From Roseomonas gilardii (GTDB taxonomy: Bacteria; Pseudomonadota; Alphaproteobacteria; Acetobacterales; Acetobacteraceae), in NCBI RefSeq assembly GCF_001941945.1, contig NZ_CP015583.1:1105001-1169000 (forward strand): a stretch of 64,000 nucleotides of DNA, read 5' to 3'. Shown piece after piece: positions 1 to 7,950 of this stretch; position 1 is the stretch's first letter, and each line of letters opens with the position of its first letter. A model generated the notes under the pieces. It was not told the origin of the DNA. It made no database searches and saw only the letters and a list, made by a program, of their open reading frames with translations. Both the position numbers and the translations under genes were made by a program.

Positions 1-918
1 TCCGCCGCGCTGCTCAGCCACCTCAAGACGGGCGACCGCGTGGTGGCCTCCCGCGCCCTGTTCGGCTCCTGCCACTGGATCGTCTCCACCCTGCTGCCGC
101 GCTACGGCATCCGCACGGAATTCGTGGAGGGCAGCGACCTCGAAGCCTGGCGCGCGGCGCTGGCGACCCCGGCCGATCTCGTGCTGCTGGAGACCCCGTC
201 CAATCCGATGCTGGACGTGGTGGACCTGCGCGCCGTGGCCGACCTCGCCCATGCCGCGGGGGCGCTGGTGGTGGTGGACAACGTCTTCGCCACGCCGCTG
301 CTGCAGCGGCCGCTGGAATTCGGCGCCGACGTGGTCGTCTATTCCACCACCAAGCATTTCGACGGCCAGGGCCGCACCCTCGGCGGCGCGGTGCTGGGGC
401 GGCAGAAGTGGATCGAGGAGGTGCTGCAGCCCTTCACCCGCAACACCGGCCCAGCCCTGTCCCCCTTCAATGCCTGGGTGATCCTCAAGGGCCTGGAGAC
501 GCTGCACCTGCGCATGCCGGCGATGTGCCGCTCGGCCGAGGCGGTGGCGCGGTTCCTGGAAGGGCGCCCCGAGGTGTCGTGCACCCGCTATCCGACCCTG
601 GAATCGCATACGCAGCGGGAACTGGCGATGCGCCAGATGTCGGCAGGCGGCACGATGGTCACCTTCGACCTCGCCGGCGGGCGCGAGGCCGCCTTCGCCT
701 TCATGAACGCCCTGGGGGTCGTGGACATCTCCAACAACCTGGGCGACTCGAAGAGCCTGATCACCCATCCGGCCACGACCACCCATATGCGGATCGGCGC
801 CGAGGAGCGGGCCAAGCTCGGCATCGGCGACGGCACGGTGCGCCTGTCGGTCGGGCTGGAGGACGAGCAGGACCTGATCGAGGACCTGGAAACCGCCCTG
901 GGCGCCATCCGCCGCTGA
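1..918 (+). CDS. metZ: O-succinylhomoserine sulfhydrylase, C-terminal part (start lies before the window)
   Basis: PLP-dependent enzyme of the Cys/Met metabolism family that makes homocysteine from O-succinylhomoserine and sulfide in methionine synthesis. The reading frame is open from base 1, so the N-terminus is missing; 305 codons remain. The PLP lysine sits in the motif STTKHFDGQGRTLGGA (Lys codon at 352-354), and the HFDGQGR signature is typical of the MetZ branch rather than MetB or MetY. The family C-terminus (SLITHPATTTH, then VGLEDEQDLIEDL) is intact. hslO follows on the same strand, a neighbourhood I recall from other alphaproteobacteria. Cytoplasmic. Confidence 0.93.
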   Translation, partial: SAALLSHLKTGDRVVASRALFGSCHWIVSTLLPRYGIRTEFVEGSDLEAWRAALATPADLVLLETPSNPMLDVVDLRAVADLAHAAGALVVVDNVFATPLLQRPLEFGADVVVYSTTKHFDGQGRTLGGAVLGRQKWIEEVLQPFTRNTGPALSPFNAWVILKGLETLHLRMPAMCRSAEAVARFLEGRPEVSCTRYPTLESHTQRELAMRQMSAGGTMVTFDLAGGREAAFAFMNALGVVDISNNLGDSKSLITHPATTTHMRIGAEERAKLGIGDGTVRLSVGLEDEQDLIEDLETALGAIRR

Positions 919-922
919 GGCC

Positions 923-989
923 GCTGCCCCGCCAGGGGGTGGGGCAGCCATCCCGTGACCGCAGCGCCGCCCCTCGCAAAGAGGGGCGG
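923..989 (+). terminator. Two consecutive GC hairpins after metZ
   Basis: Stem 1 pairs 923-930 with 941-948 (GCTGCCCC/GGGGCAGC, 10-nt loop). Stem 2 pairs 967-975 with 981-989 (CCGCCCCTC/GAGGGGCGG, loop GCAAA). Both stems are perfect but no T-run follows, so this is a probable but atypical terminator, or a processing signal before hslO. Confidence 0.45.
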
Positions 990-1033
990 GGCCGCATCTC
1001 GCAGGCGGAACGGGCAGCGCCTATCTAGGCGCG

Positions 1034-1993
1034 GTGAAAGACGTCACCGATCCCTCCGCCACGCCCGACTTCCTGAACCACGACCGTCCCCCCGTGCCGG
1101 ACCTGGTCGTGCCGCGCGGCGTGCAGCCCTTCCACCTCGCCAACCGGCCCGTGCGCGGCCGGCTGGTGCGGCTCGGCCCGCTGGCCGAGGCGCTGATCTC
1201 CCGACATGGCTACGCGCCCGATGTCGCGCGGCTGCTCGGCCAGTCGCTGGCGCTCACCGCCGGCCTCGCCGCGGCGCTGAAGTTCCGGGGGTCCTTCTCG
1301 CTCCAGGCCAAGGGCGATGGGCCGATCGGCATGCTGCTGGCCGACTGCACCGATACCGGCAGCCTGCGCGGCTATGCCCGGATCAGGGACGGTGCCGAGG
1401 GCGTGCCCAGGGGCGAGGCCGCGGCGCTGCTGGGCAAGGGCTACCTGGCCTTCACCTGCGACCAGGGCCAGGACATGGACCGCTACCAGGGTATCGTCGC
1501 CATCGAGGGCGAGACGCTTTCGGCGATGACCGACCGCTATTTCGAGACCTCCGAGCAGCTCCGCGCCTGGGTGCGCCTCGCCGCCGCGAGGACCGCCTCC
1601 GGCTGGCGCGCCTCTGCCCTGATCATGGAGCGCGTGGCGGGGGAGGGCGGCATCGGCACGCTGGACGAGGAGGAGCAGGAGGAGGCCTGGCGCACCGCGA
1701 CCATCCTGGCCGGGACGCTGAAGGACGAGGAGCTCCTGGACGACACCCTGCCGCCGGAACGCCTGCTGCACCGTCTCTTCCACGAGGAGGAACTGGTGAC
1801 CGACCGCGCCCGTTCGCTGTCCTATGGCTGCCGCTGCTCGCGGGCGCGACTCGCTTCGGTGCTGCAGTCCTTTCCGGGCGACGATCTCGACCACATGGCC
1901 GAGGACGGGCAGATCACCATGACCTGCGAGTTCTGCAACGTCGAGTTCCGCTTCGACCGCGCGGATGTGCGCTCTGGTGCGGGACGGGCCTGA
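1034..1993 (+). CDS. hslO: Redox-regulated chaperone Hsp33
   Basis: Cytoplasmic holdase chaperone activated by oxidation of a zinc-bound cysteine cluster. The protein has 319 residues with a GTG start. It shows the Hsp33 N-terminal fold and a C-terminal redox switch of Cys266 and Cys268 (CRC) and Cys298 and Cys301 (CEFC), which is the family CxC...CxxC arrangement. Slightly longer than the E. coli protein (about 290 residues), mostly at the N-terminus. It lies just after metZ; apaG, often a partner of these genes in alphaproteobacteria, is 2.5 kb away on the other strand. Confidence 0.95.
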   Translation: MKDVTDPSATPDFLNHDRPPVPDLVVPRGVQPFHLANRPVRGRLVRLGPLAEALISRHGYAPDVARLLGQSLALTAGLAAALKFRGSFSLQAKGDGPIGMLLADCTDTGSLRGYARIRDGAEGVPRGEAAALLGKGYLAFTCDQGQDMDRYQGIVAIEGETLSAMTDRYFETSEQLRAWVRLAAARTASGWRASALIMERVAGEGGIGTLDEEEQEEAWRTATILAGTLKDEELLDDTLPPERLLHRLFHEEELVTDRARSLSYGCRCSRARLASVLQSFPGDDLDHMAEDGQITMTCEFCNVEFRFDRADVRSGAGRA

Positions 1994-2045
1994 TCGGCTA
2001 ACCCTCTCGCCCCACTTGCCTTTTCCTCCGGAGCCGCGAATCCGC

Positions 2046-2675
2046 ATGATCGGCCGACGCCAAGCCCTGCTGCTGCCGTTGCCACTCCTGGCGGCCGCCT
2101 GCTCCGGTGGGGAGGCACCGGTGACACGGCCACGCCGGCTCGAAGGCTATGCCTGGCTCACCGCGCTGCGCCTGAACGTGGCCGGGCTCGACTTCCCGCC
2201 GCCGCAGCCGGGCGCGGTGATCCGGGCCGACCCGCCGGCGCCGCTGGTGCCGGCCACGGAGGTCGAGCGCATGGGGCGCGACCGCCTGTCCGCCGCCGGC
2301 ACCAACGGCCGGGCCGTCTTCACCGTGGAGACCGCGGCCCTGACCCGCAGCCGCCAGTCGGGCGGCATGTTCACCGATGCCAGCGAGCGACTCGACTGCG
2401 TGCTGCGCTGCCGGCTCGCCATCCTCGGCGCGGACGGGCAGCAGCTCGCCTTCGCGGAGGCCGAGGCGCGGCGGGGCGCGGTGATGAACCTGGGCAGCGG
2501 CAACACCGCCGCCGGCAATGCGGAAGACGTGGTCGGCAAGGCGATGGACGACCTGAACGTGGAGTTCGAGGTCCAGGTGCGCCGGAACCTGCGCGACTGG
2601 GTGCAGGAGACGACGCCGGCCGTCCCCACCCCGGCGCCGGGCAGTATCGAGCGCGAAGAGCTTCCGCCCGGCTGA
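2046..2675 (+). CDS. Putative lipoprotein of unknown function, 209 aa
   Basis: I do not recognise a family. The chosen ATG gives a short basic N-terminus (MIGRRQ), a hydrophobic stretch and a lipobox-like LLAAAC with Cys at about residue 19, so the product is probably a periplasm-facing lipoprotein. An earlier in-frame start at 1965 would overlap hslO and put 27 residues before the signal peptide, so it is less likely. The mature part is mixed alpha/beta with a predicted amphipathic C-terminal helix (VGKAMDDLNVEFEVQVRRNLRDW) and a Pro-rich tail. It starts 52 bp after hslO on the same strand. Confidence 0.75.
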   Translation: MIGRRQALLLPLPLLAAACSGGEAPVTRPRRLEGYAWLTALRLNVAGLDFPPPQPGAVIRADPPAPLVPATEVERMGRDRLSAAGTNGRAVFTVETAALTRSRQSGGMFTDASERLDCVLRCRLAILGADGQQLAFAEAEARRGAVMNLGSGNTAAGNAEDVVGKAMDDLNVEFEVQVRRNLRDWVQETTPAVPTPAPGSIEREELPPG

Positions 2676-2785
2676 GAACAACCGCAGGATGGTGCTCCTG
2701 GAAAACCCGGAGCCGCTGCCCGGGGCGTGCGTGACGCCGCCATGAGGCATCCGGCCGCCGGGCCATCAGCCGGAGGAGTACCAGC

Positions 2786-3175
2786 ATGGGAATCATCACC
2801 ACCTCGAACCCCGAGGGCCTGCACGCGCCCCACGCGGCCTATTCCCATGCGGTCCTCATCCAGGGCGCCAGCAGGCGGCTCGTGGTCAGCGGCCAGGCGG
2901 GCGTCACGCCCGATGGCCGGATTGCCGCCCATGCGGACGAGCAGATCGACCAGGTCTTCCGCAACCTCGATACCGTCCTGAAGGCGCATGACATGACCCC
3001 GGCGAATGTCGTGCGGCTGACCGCCTATCTGGTGCAGCGCATCCATATCGGCCCCTGGCGCCGGCGGCGGGACCAATGGCTGAAGGGCCATCAGCCCGCC
3101 GCGACGCTGGTGCTGGTGAATGGCTTCGCCGACCCGCGCTTCGTGGCCGAGGTGGAGCTGGAGGCGGTAGCGTGA
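2786..3175 (+). CDS. RidA/YjgF/UK114 family protein
   Basis: Small (129 aa) cytoplasmic protein of the family whose RidA members hydrolyse reactive enamine/imine intermediates made by PLP enzymes. The family pattern is clear: an N-terminal SHAVLIQG strand, VVSGQAGVTPDG, QVFRNLDTVLKAHDM, and a late NGFADPRFVAEVELEAVA. The canonical RidA catalytic Arg region near the C-terminus is replaced by NGFADPRF, so it may belong to one of the Rid subfamilies with other activity. An RBS (GGAGGAG) precedes the ATG. Its stop overlaps a GTG and lies 2 bases before the ATG of the next small gene. Confidence 0.85.
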   Translation: MGIITTSNPEGLHAPHAAYSHAVLIQGASRRLVVSGQAGVTPDGRIAAHADEQIDQVFRNLDTVLKAHDMTPANVVRLTAYLVQRIHIGPWRRRRDQWLKGHQPAATLVLVNGFADPRFVAEVELEAVA

Positions 3176-3177
3176 GC

Positions 3178-3399
3178 ATGGCCTGGCCTGCCTCCCGGCC
3201 TGTTTCCCGAAGGGCTGCCTGGGGCGCCGGGCTGCTCCTGCTTGTCCTGGGCGGATGCGCGGCGGCCCCGGCGCCGGAGCCAGCCAACTCGGTGCCCCGG
3301 CCCCCGCCGATCGGCGACCGGCCGAACGCCCCTGCCGCCTCCGGTGGCCCCCGCGCGGAGACGGGGGCGCCGGTGGTGGCCGCATGGGGCCGCTCATGA
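3178..3399 (+). CDS. Small lipoprotein, 73 aa
   Basis: Unrecognised. The N-terminus is a lipoprotein signal: a twin basic region (RPVSRR), a hydrophobic core and the lipobox LGGC at about residues 20-23, followed by a Pro/Ala-rich disordered tail. An in-frame GTG at 3172 overlapping the stop of the RidA gene is an alternative start. Its TGA overlaps the ATG of the next lipoprotein gene by 4 bases, which suggests translational coupling of the two. Confidence 0.65.
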   Translation: MAWPASRPVSRRAAWGAGLLLLVLGGCAAAPAPEPANSVPRPPPIGDRPNAPAASGGPRAETGAPVVAAWGRS

Positions 3400-3623
3400 G
3401 CCGGGCCGTGCTGGGCGTGGTGTTGGCGGCCGCGGCCCTCCTGGCGGGCTGCGCGCCGCCCGCGGTCCAGCCCGCGCCGCAGGGCTACCGGACTCCCTAT
3501 CAGCCCCCGGAAACGCCGCAGCGGAACACCTGGGAACGGCCCTATGCGCCGCCCCCGGCCGTGCCGCAGCCGGACTACTACGCCAATCCCCAGGCGCCGG
3601 CCGTTTCCACCGGGCTGCGCTGA
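3396..3623 (+). CDS. Small Pro/Tyr-rich lipoprotein, 75 aa
   Basis: Unrecognised. The signal peptide ends in LLAGC (lipobox LAGC), then a tail rich in Pro, Gln and Tyr (for example PYQPPETPQ and PQPDYYANPQ) that looks disordered. Starts in an ATGA overlap with the preceding lipoprotein gene, so the pair is probably co-translated and membrane-anchored. A strong hairpin follows its stop codon. Confidence 0.65.
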   Translation: MSRAVLGVVLAAAALLAGCAPPAVQPAPQGYRTPYQPPETPQRNTWERPYAPPPAVPQPDYYANPQAPAVSTGLR

Positions 3624-3628
3624 GGAGG

Positions 3629-3656
3629 CCCCGGCCCGGATGAGTCCGGTCCGGGG
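3629..3656. terminator. Hairpin between convergent lipoprotein gene and folE
   Basis: 3629-3640 pairs with 3645-3656 (12 bp with one internal mismatch, loop TGAG). It lies in the 46-bp gap between two convergent genes, so it can serve both strands. No T-run. Confidence 0.5.
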
Positions 3657-3669
3657 GGCGGCTCCGGCC

Positions 3670-4320
3670 TCAGATGATCGGCGTGGCCCTCGGGGCGCCG
3701 ATCATGGCGAGGAATTCCTGCCGCGTGCTGCGCTGGTCGCGGAAGGCGCCAAGCATGCGGCTGGTGACCATGGTCACGCCCGGCTTGTGCGCGCCGCGCG
3801 TGGTCATGCACTGGTGCGCGGCCTCCACCACCACGGCGACGCCGTAGGGGTTCAGCACGTCCTGGATCGAGTTGGCGATCTGCGCCGTCAGCTTTTCCTG
3901 GATCTGCAGGCGCTTGCCATAGGCATCCACGACGCGCGCCAGCTTGGAGATGCCGACCACGCGGCCCCGCGGCAGGTAGCCGACATGGGCGCGGCCGATG
4001 ATCGGCGCCATGTGGTGCTCGCAGGTGCTTTCCAGCCGGATGTCGCGCAGGACGACCATCTCGTCATAGCCTTCCACCTCCTCGAAGGAGCGCTGGAGCA
4101 GCTCGACCGGGTCCTCCTCGTAGCCGGCGAACCATTCGCGATAGGCCTTGGCCACGCGCTTGGGCGTGTCAAGGAGCCCCTCGCGGCCGGGATTGTCGCC
4201 CGCCCAGCGCAGCAGCGTCCGGATGGCGTTCTCCGCGTCCTGCTGCGTCGGCAGGGGCTCGTCCGGCTCCTGGTACGGAGGGAAGGGTGTGCTGATCAAA
4301 TTCCGTTCCTCTGTTTCCAT
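3670..4320 (-). CDS. folE: GTP cyclohydrolase I
   Basis: Converts GTP to 7,8-dihydroneopterin triphosphate, the first step of tetrahydrofolate synthesis. The protein has 216 residues, normal for the FolE (type IA) family. Zinc ligands are visible as Cys100 and His103 in STCEHHM and Cys171 in HQCMTTRG. The GTP-binding/oligomer motifs [15 protein letters not shown] and QEKLTAQI are present. It lies 133 bp downstream of apaG on the same strand, so the two may be co-transcribed. Cytoplasmic. Confidence 0.96.
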   Translation of the reverse strand: METEERNLISTPFPPYQEPDEPLPTQQDAENAIRTLLRWAGDNPGREGLLDTPKRVAKAYREWFAGYEEDPVELLQRSFEEVEGYDEMVVLRDIRLESTCEHHMAPIIGRAHVGYLPRGRVVGISKLARVVDAYGKRLQIQEKLTAQIANSIQDVLNPYGVAVVVEAAHQCMTTRGAHKPGVTMVTSRMLGAFRDQRSTRQEFLAMIGAPRATPII

Positions 4321-4453
4321 CCCCGGCCGGGGGACGGGGTGCGGCCCGCGCGGCGTCCGCCGGCATCCGGCGGGGCTGGCCGTTGCAGCGCCCGCTTCCG
4401 TCCGGCAACCGGTTTTGGCAGGGGTGCGGGAGGTTCCGCAACCATGGCGCGTA

Positions 4454-4864
4454 TCAGTTCAGGATGACGCGCCCTTCGGGACTGTCCAGGCTGAAGGCGG
4501 GGATCTCGACATCGAAATTCTCGCCCGAGCCGGTGGCCACCATGTGATAGGCACCGCGCATGAAGCCCGAGGGCGTGGGCAGCGGTGTGCCGGAGGTGTA
4601 TTCGAAGCTCTCCCCCGGCTCCAGGATCGGTTGCTCGCCCACCACTCCGTCGCCATGCACGCGCTGGGTGCGGGCCATCGCGTCGGTGATCAGCCAGCTT
4701 CGCTTCAGGAGCTGCACGGTCTCCCGACCGCCATTCTCGATCTCGACGCGATAGGCCCAGACGTAGCGCCCTTCCTCCTCCGAGGACTGGTCGGCCAGGT
4801 AATAGGTCCGCACGCTGACGCGGATTCCACGCGTGACGGCGACATAGGCATCTTGGCCAGCCAT
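4454..4864 (-). CDS. apaG: ApaG/CorD family protein
   Basis: Small protein (136 aa) with a single immunoglobulin-like/fibronectin-III-type ApaG domain. Family members are linked with Co2+ resistance, magnesium efflux and Ap4A phenotypes, but the exact biochemistry is unsettled. Family motifs seen are [47 protein letters not shown] and MRGAYHMV. The frame is open far upstream, but the ATG at 4864 is preceded by GGGAGG at about 9 bases and gives the usual family length, so I chose it. folE follows on the same strand. Confidence 0.93.
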   Translation of the reverse strand: MAGQDAYVAVTRGIRVSVRTYYLADQSSEEEGRYVWAYRVEIENGGRETVQLLKRSWLITDAMARTQRVHGDGVVGEQPILEPGESFEYTSGTPLPTPSGFMRGAYHMVATGSGENFDVEIPAFSLDSPEGRVILN

Positions 4865-5118
4865 TCTGCTCAGCCTCCCGGAATCAGGTATGGCAACAGC
4901 CAGATAGGCGGAAACGGAAGCGGAATCGAGCTTCACGCAGAAGTTTCCCTGGATCGGGCGGCCCGGCCCGGCCCGGGGCTTGGCCCGGGCGCGGGGAGCG
5001 ACGAGGCTGCGGCGCCCAGGGTGATGCCTGGGGGCCGCCCAGGGTGCCACGCGCGCCCCGGGGCGGCGGAGCGGGGCCTGCCGCACCTGTTCCGGCCCCC
5101 TATCGGGAGACGCCCTTC

Positions 5119-5667
5119 TTGCTTCTGCTGACCCGCCGCGCCGGCCTGTCGCTCCTGCCGCTGCTTGCCCTGCCGCTGGCTGCCCTGCCTCTGCGGGCAG
5201 GGGCGCAGCAGGGGCCGCCGCCCAGCCTCCAGGCCGCCGGGCGCCGGCTCGTGCTGAACGGCACCGGCCGGCGGCGGGTCTTCCTGTTCGAGGCCTTCCG
5301 CGCGGCGCTCTACCTGGAGACGCCCAGCCACGACGCGGAGTCCATCCTCGCCTCGCGGCAGGTGAAGCTGCTGATCCTGCGCTATTCCCGCGACATCCCG
5401 CGCGACCGGCTGGTGTCGGGCTGGGAGGACGGGTTCCGCGAGCGCTGCGCCTGCGCCATGCCGGACGACTTCCGCGCCCGGCTGCGCGACCTGCGGGAAG
5501 GGGAGGAGGAGACCTGGCTCTTCCTGCCCGACTATGTGGAGATCGCCTATGCGGGCGAGCGCCCGGTGCGGATGAACAATCCCCTGGGCGCGCGCATGCT
5601 GTCCGCCTTCATCGGCCCCAAGGCCCAGAGCAGTGCCCTGAGCCAGGGGCTGCTGGGGCTGTCCTGA
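5119..5667 (+). CDS. Exported chalcone-isomerase-like domain protein
   Basis: The mature part resembles the bacterial chalcone-isomerase-like family (motifs LNGTGRRRVFLFEAFRAALYL, LRYSRDIPRDRLVSGWEDG, NPLGARMLSAFIGP), whose bacterial members are secreted proteins of unclear function and need not isomerise chalcones. The N-terminus is a signal peptide (TRRAGLSLLPLLALPLAALP, then AGA before QQG). The start is uncertain: I favour the TTG at 5119, preceded by GGGAGA at 8 bases. An in-frame GTG at 5044 would add 25 residues before the signal peptide and run into the apaG upstream region on the other strand. Confidence 0.7.
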   Translation: MLLLTRRAGLSLLPLLALPLAALPLRAGAQQGPPPSLQAAGRRLVLNGTGRRRVFLFEAFRAALYLETPSHDAESILASRQVKLLILRYSRDIPRDRLVSGWEDGFRERCACAMPDDFRARLRDLREGEEETWLFLPDYVEIAYAGERPVRMNNPLGARMLSAFIGPKAQSSALSQGLLGLS

Positions 5668-6030
5668 CCGCCCGCGACGCCGCCCGCCGGTGGCCGGGGG
5701 CCCATGCCGATGTGCCCCCTGGCCGATGGAGGTTCCGGCTTGGCTCCCTGGAGCCGGCCGGACGGCATGGCGCCGGAGGCATCTGTCCCTTCATCCTTGC
5801 CGCAGGGGCGTGCCACCATGTGCGTCACTTTAGGGTTTTAATCTTTTAGGATTTTAGGCCTTTATTTGACCGGGTGGGTAGTGGTCAACCTTCGGAGTGG
5901 TTGAAGCCTTGCCAGGATAGTTTAAGGATTAAATTCCTATACCCTGCGGCGGGTGGGAAGGCAAGGAAGGCTTGCGGAGCGATGGCCCTGCCCGTCCGCG
6001 CGGCGAGTCCGGCTGCGGCGCTCGTGGCCC

Positions 6031-6054
6031 GGGGGAAGGCTCCGCCTTGCCCCC
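6031..6054. repeat. Hairpin, first of a pair (GGGGGAAGGC ... GCCTTGCCCCC)
   Basis: Pairing of 6031-6040 with 6044-6053, with one G-G mismatch and loop TCC. The motif layout (G-rich stem with an AAGGCTCCGCCTT core, then an AACCCCC spacer and a second hairpin) looks like the dispersed intergenic palindromic repeats I recall from Acetobacteraceae and related genomes. That identification is from memory. Confidence 0.5.
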
Positions 6055-6069
6055 GATAACCCCCATCCG

Positions 6070-6090
6070 CCAGGAGCCGGTGGCTCCTGG
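6070..6090. repeat. Hairpin, second of the pair (CCAGGAGCC ... GGCTCCTGG)
   Basis: Perfect 9-bp stem 6070-6078 with 6082-6090, loop GGT. Sits 15 bp after the first hairpin; together they look like one composite palindromic repeat unit. Confidence 0.55.
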
Positions 6091-6379
6091 ACCTGCCTTT
6101 CATTGGCTCCGGCTGCGGCCGGATCGCGCTGGAGAGCTTCGCTCTTCGGTGACGGCCAGTTCCGGGAGCGCGGAGAGGGTGTCTTCAGCTTCTTGGTGCC
6201 TGCCGTGCCCGCCAGTCCTGTGGGATGAACCGGCGGGGCTGTGGCGGAAGTGGCGGGCGCCAGGGCATCGGGTGCAGGGCCCGCAGGGTCCTGCCGGTGA
6301 GGGGGGGCCGGGGCGAGAGGCGGCGCCTCTCCCCCGGGGCTGGCCAGGGGATGCCGCGCCGGACCCTCGCCGGCGCGTT

Positions 6380-6418
6380 CAGCCGGTGGTGTCAGCCGGT
6401 GGTGTCAGCCGGTCTGGC
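6380..6418. repeat. 13-bp tandem repeat, about 3 copies
   Basis: CAGCCGGTGGTGT at 6380-6392 and 6393-6405, then a partial copy from 6406. The repeat straddles the stop codon of the chorismate mutase gene (TGA complement at 6405-6407), so copy-number change would alter the 3' end of that gene. Confidence 0.75.
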
Positions 6419-6710
6419 GGGGGACGGCTTCGTGGTGGCGGATCACCTCCTTCACCACGAAGGCCAGGAACTTCTCGGCGAATTCCGGGTCCAGCTTCGC
6501 GTCGACGGCCAGGCGGCGCAGCCGCGCGACCTGCTCCGCCTCCCGCGACGGGTCGGCGGGCGGGAGGTGGTGCTCGGCCTTCAGATGGCCGACGCGCTGG
6601 GTGCAGCGGAAGCGTTCCGCCAGCATGTGGATGATCGCCGCATCGATGTTGTCGATGCTGTCGCGCAGGGATCTGAGTTCCGGCAGGATGGCCGGTGCCG
6701 CTTCTGTCAT
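6405..6710 (-). CDS. Chorismate mutase (AroQ type)
   Basis: Rearranges chorismate to prephenate for phenylalanine and tyrosine synthesis. A stand-alone 101-residue all-helical AroQ protein without signal peptide. Seen are LRSLRDSIDNIDAAIIHMLAERF, then R...VGHLKAEH and R...FLAFVVKEVIRHHEAV, matching the AroQ active-site Arg/Lys layout and three-helix pattern. The C-terminal codons run into a 13-bp tandem repeat. It is a single gene, not fused to prephenate dehydratase. Confidence 0.88.
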   Translation of the reverse strand: MTEAAPAILPELRSLRDSIDNIDAAIIHMLAERFRCTQRVGHLKAEHHLPPADPSREAEQVARLRRLAVDAKLDPEFAEKFLAFVVKEVIRHHEAVPRQTG

Positions 6711-6838
6711 CGGCGAAGCCTTCTTGATGAGATGTCGGGCGCCTCGCGCGGGCGCCTCCGCACCCCCCGATTAGACCAGGGGCGTTCCGGCGGGAACGCC
6801 GTGGCGCCCCGGCTTAAGCGGGGGGCAGGGCGCGCGCG

Positions 6839-7867
6839 TCAGGGTGCGAGCAGCGCCCGGACCGCCTCCATCTCCACCTCCTCGATCCGGGCGGGATGCC
6901 AGCGCGGCGACTGGTCCTTGTCCACCACCACGGCGCGCACCCCTTCCGCGAAGTCCGGCTGGCGGATCACCCGGCGCGCCAGGGCACGCTCGGTGCGGAG
7001 GCAGGTGGCGAGGTCGTGTCCGCCGCCGATGCGGAACAGTTCCCGCGTGACGCAGAGGCTCATCGGCGACATCCGGCGCAGCGTGGCGATCTGCTCCGCG
7101 GCCCAGCCGGTCCCCTCGGCCTCCAGCGCCTCCAGGATATGCGGCACGGTGCCGGCGGCGAAGCAGCGGTAGATGGCCTCCGCCTGCGTCGTCACCGCGC
7201 CATGCGGGGCCGGACGCGTATGGGCCGTGATGGCGGCCTCGGCGTCGCCTTGCAGGAGGGCCTGGCGCAGGGCCGGCAGTTCCTCCGCCGGGCAGAAATG
7301 CGTGGCCAGCCCGGCCTCCACCGCCTCGGCCCCGCGCAGCCGGGCGCCGGTCAGGCCCAGCCAGTTCCCGAGCGCGCCTTCCAGGCGTGGCAGGCAGTGG
7401 GAGGTGCCGACATCGGGGAAGAAGCCGATCGCGGTTTCCGGCATGGCGAGCAGCGCCTTTTCCGTCACCACGCGGTGGGAGCCGTGCAGCGAGACGCCGA
7501 TGCCGCCGCCCATGCAGATCCCGTCGATCAGGCTGACCCAGGGCTTGGGGAAGGCCGCGATGGCCCCGTTCAGCGCGTATTCGGTGGCGAAGAAGTGGTC
7601 GGCCGCCACGCCGTCCCCGTCCAGAACCGACTGCCGGATGAGGCGGATGTCGCCGCCCGCGCAGAAGGCGCGGCCGCCCAACCCTTCGAGGAGCACCAGC
7701 CGCACCGACGGGTCCTCGCCGAAGCGGCGCAGGGCCTCGGCCAGCGCGTCGATCATCGTCTGGTCCAGCGCGTTCAGCGCCTTCGGCCGGTCGAGCTGGA
7801 TCACCCCGGCGGCGCCCTCGATCCGCGTGGCGATTCCCGTGGCGTTCCCCATCTGGCCCTGGCTCAT
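6839..7867 (-). CDS. 3-hydroxyisobutyryl-CoA hydrolase / enoyl-CoA hydratase-isomerase family
   Basis: Crotonase-fold protein of 342 residues, most like 3-hydroxyisobutyryl-CoA hydrolase of valine breakdown. That family is longer than enoyl-CoA hydratases and carries the C-terminal extension seen here. Motifs are GRAFCAGGDIR (oxyanion hole), DGICMGGGIGVSLHGSHRVVTEK and AMPETAIGFFPDVG with the catalytic Glu and Asp. The start at 7867 (MSQGQ) is chosen because AGGAGG lies 8 bases upstream; in-frame starts further upstream are too close to or before that RBS. Divergent from the ABC ATPase gene to the right. Confidence 0.85.
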   Translation of the reverse strand: MSQGQMGNATGIATRIEGAAGVIQLDRPKALNALDQTMIDALAEALRRFGEDPSVRLVLLEGLGGRAFCAGGDIRLIRQSVLDGDGVAADHFFATEYALNGAIAAFPKPWVSLIDGICMGGGIGVSLHGSHRVVTEKALLAMPETAIGFFPDVGTSHCLPRLEGALGNWLGLTGARLRGAEAVEAGLATHFCPAEELPALRQALLQGDAEAAITAHTRPAPHGAVTTQAEAIYRCFAAGTVPHILEALEAEGTGWAAEQIATLRRMSPMSLCVTRELFRIGGGHDLATCLRTERALARRVIRQPDFAEGVRAVVVDKDQSPRWHPARIEEVEMEAVRALLAP

Positions 7868-7950
7868 CCGCATTTCCTCCTGTCCGTCGCGCATCATGGC
7901 ACCGGAGAGGCGGTTGACGGCAACCGGGGGGACCCGCAGTTTCCGCGGCC

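Larger units (their letters stand above)
5668..6404. other. 737-bp stretch without a convincing gene
   Basis: Frames that stay open here are low-complexity and lack RBS or family motifs. A distinct A/T-rich patch at about 5829-5945 (several TTTTA/TTTAGG runs) interrupts the GC-rich background and could hold a promoter. It includes a small inverted repeat, TCAACC/GGTTGA, near 5884-5903. Further right are two strong hairpins (6031-6054 and 6070-6090) and a short tandem repeat at 6380-6418. Confidence 0.6.

Noticed and set aside
4865-5086. N-terminal extension of ApaG
   Set aside because: Would add about 74 residues unlike the family; the internal ATG has an ideal RBS and gives the normal length.
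5972-6634. 220-codon frame in the non-coding stretch
   Set aside because: Gly/Pro/Arg-rich translation, overlaps the chorismate mutase gene on the other strand, no RBS.
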